DNA of 64,000 nt from Periplaneta americana (lineage: Eukaryota; Arthropoda; Insecta; Blattodea; Blattidae), in assembly GCF_040183065.1 (NCBI RefSeq), contig NC_091127.1, forward strand, positions 111,184,834 to 111,248,833, written 5' to 3'. Positions 55,828-64,000 of the stretch are shown piece by piece (positions within the stretch are counted from its first letter, which is position 1; every line of letters begins with the position of its first letter). Below the pieces are notes generated by a model. That model made no database searches and was not told where the DNA came from. It saw only the letters and a program-made list of their open reading frames with translations. The position numbers and the translations under genes are program-made.

Positions 55828-56542
55828 TATAACAGTAAGAAGTGAAGTCATGAGTTTATGTAATAAGTACTTAATGTAATTTCAGGGGATCTGTTAATTT
55901 CAATTTAACAGTTTTCATTTGAAATACTAATTTGCCAAATTCATTCGTGATATTTTATATTTGTACATAAAACTCAAGTTACATACTATGTTACATGTGT
56001 TTATTAATACTGTGAAAAGTTAAAACTGATTAAATTCATCAATTTTAATTGTTAATATTATTAATAAACACATCAATTTTAATAGTATTAATAAACACAT
56101 GTAACATAATATATAACATGAGTTTGGATGAACAAATATATCACATCACGTATGAATTTGGCAAATTAGTATTTCAAATTAAAATTGTTAAATTGAAATT
56201 AACATATACCCTGAAATTACATTAAGTACTTATTACATCAAACTCATGACTTCATTTCTTACTATTATATAAAATAAAAATTAATATTTTATTACAAAAA
56301 TGAATACATTCCACATTGTAACCTAATGTCAGAGATCATAAAAACAACTATGTATCTGACATGGCCGTACAGGCATGTTAACATGTTCTAGCAAATGTTA
56401 ATTTGTAATAAGAATGATAATAATGATTGAAAATTTAAATAAATAATACAGTATTTTATAATTCAATTTCTTGTTAGATAATCTACTCATAATCGATTGT
56501 CATACTTAATACAATACTCATTCTTTTCGGTGTACTTCTCAA

Positions 56543-56765
56543 ATTGGTTACTTAAAAACGCTGTATCAACTGAGTGGATATCCAGTGTCAGTGGAATCTG
56601 TGATGGATATGAGTCGAGGATTCGCAATGGAATTAGCTGGCATTCGCCTTAAAATTGCATTAAAAATCTCAGAAAAACCTAACCAGGCAATCAGTCCAAG
56701 TGGGATTCGAACTCACGCCCAAGTGCTGTTTCCCAATCGCTGTCACTTAGACACTTCGGTGGTCG
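56543..56765 (-). mobile_element. tRNA-derived SINE, degraded
   Basis: Minus strand: box B GTGAGTTCGAATCCCAC (about 56702-56718), body GATTGCCTGGTTAGG, and 3' end near 56543-56560 (inverse ACAGCGTTTTTAAGTAACC). Same family as 42353-42606. The box A region is weak. Confidence 0.75.
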
Positions 56766-56769
56766 TCTA

Positions 56770-57072
56770 TAATGTGATGCTCAGTGATGGTAAGTCCAAT
56801 AATTAACAAAATTTCCCCTCTTCATAACTTCACATTTCTTTTTATTCGACCATACTATAATACGCTAATTACATGTAACGTAACTGTATCTTAATGACAT
56901 ATGAAGTACTGCTATTTATTATGTTATTGCAACTATCGATTTCCAACTAAGCATATGCCATATTGATTCATATAGGACGCGCAACATACCGCATGCCTTG
57001 ACAGCACTAATCCAAAATGGCAGGCGCGAGTTTTGAAAGTGACATTGATCGAATCACTCAAATGAACATGAA
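56770..57072. other. No gene recognised
   Basis: AT-rich spacer. Confidence 0.4.
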
Positions 57073-57078
57073 CATTAA

Positions 57079-57391
57079 CCCTTAAAATCGCAAAGTATCC
57101 TATAGGATACAGCAGGTTAACAGGATATATTTTTCTCTTTTGTTTAAAACCTATTCATATAATTTTTCATTTTAAATTTTATTGTGAGCTATTCTGTGTC
57201 GCAGGGCAAACCCAAAATATTGGGTCAGACCAATTATAAAATATATTAGTAGGAGAATTAAAAATGAAAATTTCACAATACTATAATATTGTACAAAATA
57301 TAAAATATGGACATTGCGATAGTTGTTTTTCTTACAGTGCGACACGGTTTAATAAACTAGTGTGAGAAATGAAGTTTTGCCAATTTAAGGG
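57079..57391. mobile_element. piggyBac-like MITE
   Basis: Ends CCCTTAAAATCGCAAAG (57079) and TTTTGCCAATTTAAGGG (to 57391). TTAA is duplicated on both sides (57075-57078 and 57392-57395). TTAA with CCC...GGG ends is the piggyBac signature. The 313-bp interior has no ORF and includes the short palindrome GTATCCTATAGGATAC (57094-57109). Confidence 0.88.
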
Positions 57392-57811
57392 TTAACCCAA
57401 CTTCAAACATTTCACAGGAAGCCATTCCCCAGATATATTTCACAAATTGCACAATCAACATGTATTTAAAATAAAACAAATTCTGTCCATGTTAATTTTA
57501 ATATTTTAATTTAACAAGCTATTTTTAAGTAAAATCTTTTATTTATAAGTATAATTTTAAAGTCATCTTCTAAGATTTTATTTTATAATTGATAATCAGT
57601 GGTGCTCAATTATTACATTTTATTTTTATAACAATACTCATATTTCATTAATTAATTATATTTTATTTGCTATTAATTTCAGGATCCTCGTGGTCATCCT
57701 TAGTTAAGCCGGACGATTTATTTCTCTCTCTCCTGTGTTTTAATGTGTGTTGCTTTGAGGTTAAAATCTCCAAACCAAGCCCTGCAAAAATCAATAAATA
57801 CGGCTTACGTG

Positions 57812-57910
57812 TCTGCCATCTGTTGCACTATTCGGGAACACACTGAAAAGACACTCACACTCGTGCCATCTGTTGTAGTATTCGAGAATAAGCTGAAAAT
57901 ACACGCATGT
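57812..57910. repeat. 50-bp tandem duplication
   Basis: GCCATCTGTTGCACTATTCG (57815) and GCCATCTGTTGTAGTATTCG (57865), continuing with related sequence for about 45 bp. Confidence 0.8.
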
Positions 57911-57914
57911 TCAC

Positions 57915-59400
57915 CATTTCATTGTCACTAAAGTAACATGGTATGAAAATTATGAAACTCGCTTATGCTCGTTTCATAAACATACTCGCGTCTTAATTAC
58001 TACCATTATAGGCTCGTTGCATAATATACTATTATAAAGCGCAAATTTTCCCTAACCTTTATGTCAACAACAAAAACTAAGAGAGCCAAAGATAATAAAG
58101 AATCAACAGGGTATCCCTCTTCCTGCCGATCTATTTGCAAAAACCAAAAAATCTCGCACTGCCGTTTTATAAATATTTTCACTTTTTGACCGAAATTCAG
58201 TATATATTTTTCAGTGCCATTTAACTTGTTTAACAGCTTCTAAAGCTCAAATTTCAAGAAAATCTACTTTAAAGTAATGTATTGATAATATTCAAAAGTC
58301 ACAGTTACTTATACAGTTGGTTAAATATATCATTATTATAAAAAATTAAGGTACCTAGCACTGGACTTTATTGCTTTATTTTATTAAAGTTGTCTAGTTA
58401 ATGTTATAAATTTTATCCACTATAGTTCAATCATGTCTAGTTATCCACACATATTTCATCATGGTAAAGATATTGTTAATCCGCAATGAGTGCAATATTC
58501 AACTTATTATAGCACGCAGTACGGTAATCAACTCTAAATTGATTGAAAAAAAACATATATCAAATTTTGTAAACAATTTTCACTGATAATTTCCAATGCT
58601 TGATCATTACCGTCTACACTTCCCTTTTTACCAAATATATTCCAAGCGATTTTACTTTCCGTTTTCTACAGATGCTCCTGAATTAGCCAACAATGATGCA
58701 GAGGACCTTCTGAAACACACCGACTGTTGACATATATGCTGCAACTGACAACTGACGAGGCGCCGGCCGTTTTAAAATAGTTGACCATCTCTCTACGCCT
58801 ATAATCTGTGTTGGAATCTGCTTTATAAACTGAACCAAGTTGGAACGATTTCCTTAGCATCGTGAGTCTAGAACACGATTTTCCTATCTACAGTGAGATA
58901 CATTTACATAATAAAATGCTGAGACTTTTTATTCAAGTTCGCATAACTGAAAACCACGAGTGTTCAAACGCCTATAGAACCAGGAGATATTGCACGTCAA
59001 GCATGCTCTGCTAAGGCCAATAACTTTCCATACAAAATAGGAAAAACGACCTTAAAGAATATGCGCTGCAGGTTGCTTACGCCAAGGGTTACCTCGTACG
59101 AGTTACAATTGGACATCTCTGCTGAAGACTGTAAACTCGATTCCTATTCTGTAAAGGATAGAATCACTACCATTTCGGGGTTCGAGTCTTAATGGTCGCG
59201 TATAGGCGACCAAGGAGAGGCCTGGACTGTAGAACTAAGCTTCGAATAAGCTTCCCTCAAGTTTTCTAATGTAAGTTATTTTATAATTTTTCTCTCTCTC
59301 GCTTTAAATAAGATAATTTTCTTTAATTGAACTGCGTACTTAGGAGTAAATAAAAATGGAACGCAGACTTGGAGGTAACATATAGCGTGTCATCAAATAT
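57915..59400. other. No gene recognised
   Basis: AT-rich to about 58650, then mixed. No inverted ends or coding signature seen. Confidence 0.45.
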
Positions 59401-59559
59401 GTTCGGCCTCATTGCTAGTTAGTGAGCGTTGCCTTGAAGGGGTGGAGGTGTGGGGGAGAGAACGAACATCTTCGAGAGTTCTTTGTGACCAAGCGGGTAG
59501 TTCAAGAACTAACACGACCAATATCGCCAGTCACTTTGTCCATTGCCAGCGGGATGGAA

Positions 59560-60447
59560 ATCACCACCGGGCACCGTATTTTCATGGTTGAAGCTTATTT
59601 CCGATCTGGAAGGATAATCAATGGAGAATATCATTACGATGTGGGTCGCTGTGTGAACGAATTTCGCCTTTCTTACCCAGAATTTCAGAAGGTATCCAGA
59701 GCAAACATTACAAGGACAGTTAAGAGGTTAGTTGGATGTGTTATAATCAGTTTGTAATTTTCATACTAAATTCTTTCTTCATTATGACTTTCTTTAGTTC
59801 CCTTTTCAGTGATCTGTTAATGATCAAATTTTTCTCTTTCTTACGGTTTTAGCCTTTCCTTTACTCATTTACTGATCGGACAGGTATATATTACTTACTT
59901 TATTTGTATAGGTATTTTTATTGTTTGAATACGGTGCCGTATTTTGCTTGTCATAGATACATCGGCTTTTTCGCGCGACTGCCTCAGCTACCCGGAAAAA
60001 GAAGAGAACCGGGCGCTCTAAACTTATAGGGTGCTATTCACAGACATTTCGCTAGCCCGCGCTAGGAGAGTGCTAAACTAGCCCCGGCTATCGACTGGCT
60101 ACTTGTACAGTATTCATATCATATCGCTAACACTGGTTTATGAATACGAAAAACGTTAGTTCGCTGATAATCCACCGGAAGCCCGCGCTAAGAATGTCTA
60201 TGAATACGGCCATAGACGTTTTACCATGGACATAATACGAGAACGTAATAATGACACAGAGGCCACGGACATCACTACGTCAGCTCAGTCGAGAGATTGG
60301 GTTGAAAGTAATGAAGCTCTACTCATACAAAATAACACAGCTGCACGAGTTGAGAGATCCTGATTTGCCAGTCCGTTTCTGTACTTATTTTTTGGAACAA
60401 TTTGAGGCTGCGAACGAACAAGACATGTTGTTTGAGACAACTCTGTA
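59560..60447 (+). pseudogene. DDE transposase N-terminal HTH region, interrupted
   Basis: The first block (59560-59735) reads MEITTGHRIFMVEAYFRSGR, then YHYDVGRCVNEFRLSYPEFQ and RANITRTVKR, the first HTH of a Tc1/mariner-like transposase. The second block (60251-60447) resumes with PRTSLRQLSREIGLKVMKLY, then SYKITQLHELRDPDLPVRF and FLEQFEAANEQDML, the second HTH and linker in related proteins. The two blocks would be nearly adjacent in an intact gene. Here about 500 bp lie between them, including the MITE at 60029-60211. No catalytic region follows. The frame within each block is open. Confidence 0.75.
60029..60211. mobile_element. MITE inside the transposase remnant
   Basis: Ends GGGTGCTATTCACAGACAT (60029) and ATGTCTATGAATACGGCC (to 60211). 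ATA lies on both sides (60026-60028 and 60212-60214). Imperfect subterminal pairing includes GCCCGCGCTA near 60056 and GCCCGCGCTA/TAGCGCGGGC near 60181. Harbinger-like by GGG...CC ends and a 3-bp duplication, but ATA is not the usual TWA. Confidence 0.7.
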
Positions 60448-60449
60448 GT

Positions 60450-61720
60450 TCAATACGCCTCCCACTACGGTACGACTACCAACCCACAGCACTCGTAAGA
60501 CTAACTCCAAGCTACCCTATCAACGAGGCGTCGAGGCCTCAGTGCGTAGAAACTCGCTCTGCACATGGCTAACGAGAAAGACAGGCTTCGGCACGAATCG
60601 GAGTCACGTGATTATCGTGGTCCAAACATGGCCATCTTAACAATCGCCTAATATAAATACCTGTTCAATGTCCTAAAAAACAAAGAAATTGCTATATTAA
60701 ACTCATGTTAAATGTGCATTTACATATAAACTTCTTCATGTTGGTCATGTTATGACTAAGAATGTGACGTTGTGCCGTAGCCTGTCTTTCTCGGCTCTGC
60801 ATTAGTGACGACATTAATTCAAATTGACTGGCGGGAAAAGCAAAAAATATTTGATCATACGGTAGACATTGCAACAAATTCCGAGACCCCTAACAAGAGC
60901 TCCTAGTTGCATGTTCCATTCAATAAAATATTCAACCTCGTTTAACTTTGCTCTCATTTTGTAACCTTGTGCTGGACGGGACTATATAAACTAAAAATTT
61001 AGGAAAGACATACTGTATGCTGATATGTCATTTTGTCTGCACCTTGTTTAAATTTCACCGTGATCACACAGTATTTAGTAGTACATCATGATTGCACCCT
61101 AAGCAATATCAATATGATAACATAAGCGAATTATTAGGATTAAATGCTTTCGCAAAAAAAAAAAAAAAAAAAAAAAACGAAATAATTCATTTTTCCTCCA
61201 CGTCTCAACTATGCAAGGAATCCTATATTTATCTCACTCCTTACATCCTATCGGATCGGAACTATTACATAGTCTTATTACTTATTATATACGGTCATTG
61301 AGAAGAAATGACATTTCACTTCCGTATGAAGCTCGAGAAGAACGTTCCTGTTAACAGAACTTACCAAACTGGCGAAAAACCTCAATTTATTTGAAATCAT
61401 TATATGGGTATTTATCTCGGTATGTGGCTACTTTCCTGAGATATATATCGCACATGGACCATTGCGTTTATCTGAAGGAGGTCTCAAACTTTATAAAAAA
61501 ATAAATAGTTTGTACTCACATACTGCTTAAAAGTATCACATCGAAGCATGTACTCACCTGAAAAGAAAAGAAAAAGCATTATTAGCACAAACATAAATTT
61601 AATAGAATTCTGAAATTATTTCTGTGATCCAACAATTACTGTCATATTATAGCTGCGTAATAGGTTTCTTTCGAGCGATGACAAGTTCGGGAGAAGCACT
61701 GAATCGAAAGGGGGAAAAAA
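60450..61720. other. No gene recognised
   Basis: Includes a poly-A run (61154-61177). Short ORFs without signature. Confidence 0.5.
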
Positions 61721-61724
61721 TATA

Positions 61725-61894
61725 CAGTAGGACTCCAATTTAGAGGAATACCTTGCAAACACCAAGTTCGCCTGAGACGATGCACTTCGCGCAGCAATAC
61801 CCCTGCACTCGTTCAGATGTTATTGTAGGTACAATAAAGAAGGACATAGAATAACTATTAAACGAACCTGTTCTTTATTAATATGAACCTGTTC

Positions 61895-61936
<42 letters not shown>

Positions 61937-62715
61937 CATCATGTAGTTAAGTATACAATACCAAAACAGTCTACTTATTCCTTTATAGGTGTCATAAAAA
62001 ATTCCTTCTATAAATAACATATATATCTCTTTAAACAGAATAAAACGTAAACATAATATTTTCGTAATTTCAACAAACAAATCAATAAATAACAAATATA
62101 TTTCCATGAACACTTGTTCAATCACTTATTTCGTGACAAAATAATTATAAAATTAATTACATAATAATCTCTGAAAATTATCCAGCACTTCATTGTTCAC
62201 CTTATGTTGGGATCTGGCGCTTTAAAATTTCTTAACCACCCATTGCTAGCTATAAATGTTGTATCACCACCAAGTTTATTGTTAATTTCACTGGCTTTTA
62301 CACTCAGTATTTCACCTGACACAGGAATTCTCTCACTTCTCTTTTGCTTGAACCATTCAAACGTTTCATTCTCTAATTTCTTGTTATTAGGGAAGTTTCA
62401 TAGATTTTTTTTCTTCTTTACATTACCCTCTTTGTTTTTCAGTTCTGCAAAAGCTTTTATTTTTTCACTGTCACTTTTTATCCTGTATACAACAGATAAG
62501 GTTAGATTACATCGCTTAGCAAGTTTACTTATTTGTTCACCATGTTCTATTGCAGCATAACCTGCAGTTTTTCTGCTAGGCCCAGTCTTGTTCTCTTCCC
62601 TGACATCTTTATCGTGTATGGAGTACTCGTTGTGTACACGACAGCAGCGTCGCATGAACTGAACCAACCCTGCTTGCAAGTTAAATGCTCCCTCCTCTAA
62701 ATTGGAGTCCTACTG
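61725..62715 (-). mobile_element. pogo/Tigger element, internally deleted
   Basis: Perfect 23-bp inverted ends starting CAGTAGGACTCCAATTTAGA (61725) and ending with the inverse (to 62715). TA on both sides (61723-61724 and 62716-62717). CAGT...ACTG ends with TA fit pogo/Tigger. The transposase N-terminus is kept on the minus strand. An ATT run (61895-61936) lies in the rest. At 991 bp it is a deletion derivative. Confidence 0.93.
62205..62679 (-). pseudogene. Tigger transposase N-terminal CENPB-type DNA-binding region
   Basis: The ORF from 62679 (93 aa) has AAIEHGEQISKLAKRCNLTL followed by SVVYRIKSDSEKIKAFAE, the first psq-like HTH. After a frameshift near 62400 the other frame continues FPNNKKLENETFEWFKQKRS, then ERIPVSGEILSVKASEINNK and NGWLRNFKA, the CENPB-type HTH (W-r-F...). 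This is the DNA-binding half of pogo/Tigger proteins. The DDE domain is missing, as the element length predicts. Cf. the complementary, DDE-bearing Tigger remnant at 34407-36591. Confidence 0.88.
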
Positions 62716-62719
62716 TACT

Positions 62720-63535
62720 CGGAAATCTTATAAATATGCCGCATATCCAATAAAGTATTGAAAAAATGAAGTAGGCTATTTATAAAATTTTCCAAAATAT
62801 GCAATTATATGTAACTTAAAACCATGTGTTATCAACTAAAAAAGTGATAATTCCTGTAGATAATGAATAAGCATATGGATTTAAGCCCATGGAAAAAATA
62901 TTCAATTGTATGAAAATCCAGTCCCTAGTAATGAGTTGAAGTTATTACGTACGGCAGTGATCGTGAAATGCTTCACGGATAGGTCACGCTAAGCCAGGAC
63001 TTCAAGTCCACAATTCAGTGTATGCGTTAATGCAATTAATTAAACTATCATTATGCAATACAATGAACTGTGTATATACATGCATAATGATAGTCAAACA
63101 TATCGCTTATTATCTTACGTTACAGAATTTCGTCTCTTACTCCGCAGTCCCCCGTCACTACCAACTCCAATCCATAACAGAAGTGATACGTAGGCATGAA
63201 ACTTCGAACACTGAACCTATGAAGTTAACTACGTCGCGTGTTATACATGTCGTGTTGTTACATCGACTCAGGGTAGTACAAGGACTTCTACTGCTATGCT
63301 TGAATCAAAATACTGCTCCGGACAGTTAGGTGACTAAACCAAATAGGTTATGACACACATTTACAAAACGGACTTACGTCATTCTTTTTGTTGTAAAAAA
63401 ATGGCGATTGATTTTAAATAAAAATTGTGTGCTTTAAGTGCCACTAATTTTCTTGCAATGCACAACTGTGTACATTAGCAAATTATTGTCAAATATAAAC
63501 CTGTTCGATTGTCATTGAAGCAATGTTTGTACTAC
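62720..63535. other. No gene recognised
   Basis: AT-rich. The ORF at 63018-63329 has no signature. Confidence 0.5.
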
Positions 63536-63539
63536 GAAA

Positions 63540-64000
63540 ATACATCGTGTCCCGCTGAGAGAAATCGAGAAATAAATGTTCACCATTTAAAATCGGATGA
63601 AGATATTGTTTTGATTTACATCTGACAAGATGCAGAAACTGTCCAAGTTTATGCACCAATGCTTTAAAAACAGTTGCATGTTCATGCGCATGCTTACTAA
63701 CGTTTATAGTGCAAACAAGTCTGGCGTCATTCAGTAGAACATTCCGTCATTGGACCATTCTCCTTCATCGAGGCGACAATCAAAGGCAATGTGTATCTGA
63801 ACATGTACAGAACTTCTGTTATTGATCAACTCCCCCATGATCGGTTTTTCAGCAACAAGCAGAACCCTTGCCTGGCCACCTAGGTTACCCGACTTGACGC
63901 CCATTGACCTCTTTCTGGGGCTTTATGACGAATGTTTTGTATCAACGTAGTACAGTTGACACTTTGGAAAAACTGAGACAACGCATTATAAATGCAGCTG
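63540..64000 (+). pseudogene. Tc1/mariner-like transposase C-terminal half, cut by window end
   Basis: Plus-strand pieces in changing frames: FIEATIKGNVYLNMYRTSV (with IDQL), then FFSNKQNPCLA, TRLDAH with PLTSFWGFMTN, and LEKLRQRIINAA at the window end. The order is that of the catalytic half of insect Tc1/mariner-like transposases (F-eaTv-g..Y-dml, then the QQDGAPPH region, DLTP-DFFLWG, and LE-LR-RI). The catalytic QQD and DFF motifs are mutated. The gene continues beyond 64000. Confidence 0.65.

Larger units (their letters stand above)
55070..56480. repeat. 1.4-kb imperfect palindrome
   Basis: The left arm (about 55090-55319 plus 55828-56016) is the inverse of the right arm (about 56086-56470). 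Examples: GGTTACAATGTGGAATG (55264) against CATTCCACATTGTAACC (56305), AATAAGTACTTAATGTAATT (55861) against AATTACATTAAGTACTTATT (56213), and GTTACATGTGTTTATTAATA (56000) against its inverse near 56089. The spacer is about 70 bp. Arm identity is high by eye, with small indels. The element at 55320-55827 interrupts only the left arm. Confidence 0.93.

Overview
This is an AT-rich eukaryotic (insect) window with no intact host gene that I can recognise. I see no operons, rRNA, free-standing tRNA genes or CRISPR. The coding remnants match insect transposase and reverse-transcriptase families. One dispersed non-LTR family and several tRNA-derived SINE families look like those I know from cockroach genomes, so a blattodean such as Periplaneta is my best guess. 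That guess rests on remembered repeat families, not on a search.

The window is a layered transposon graveyard, but many element boundaries can be read directly. Cut-and-paste elements with inverted ends and target-site duplications (TSDs): hAT at 13637-14644, 18157-19552, 23303-24028 and 38052-39441 (8-bp TSDs); mariner-like at 2409-3769 (TA); TA-flanked small elements at 6078-6302, 9018-9410, 25312-25390, 44942-45106, 46392-47210 and 55320-55827; pogo/Tigger at 61725-62715 (TA) and about 33152-36964; a piggyBac-like MITE at 57079-57391 (TTAA). Decayed hAT ends lie at 1-660 and 11525-11815, a Mutator (MULE) fragment at 45658-45903, and other transposase fossils at 5460-5675, 7600-8565, 15010-15525, 50257-50463, 59560-60447 and 63540-64000.

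Retroelements: 5'-truncated LINE copies at 6345-7103 (-), 18401-18957 (-), 26290-27195 (-), 27260-28160 (+, two copies separated by ATT repeats), 28880-30310 (+) and 53320-54403 (+), and SINEs at 4751, 10735, 11816, 16773, 25178, 31153, 42353, 42912 and 56543. Two SINEs have clear 11-bp TSDs.

Tandem and palindromic DNA: a 69-bp satellite of about 14 units (43858-44868), a nearly identical 346-bp tandem duplication (48401-49092), a 1.4-kb palindrome carrying a later TA-element insertion in one arm (55070-56480), a degenerate GTGAT-rich tract (51190-52110) and many trinucleotide microsatellites, mostly ATT and often at LINE or SINE tails.

The elements do not work together as a pathway; the informative content is their nesting order. 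The clearest nests are the hAT with a LINE inside (18157-19552), the three-level nest at 24873-25560 (repeat, then SINE, then 79-bp palindrome) and the palindrome at 55070-56480, whose uninterrupted arm preserves the empty site of the insertion.
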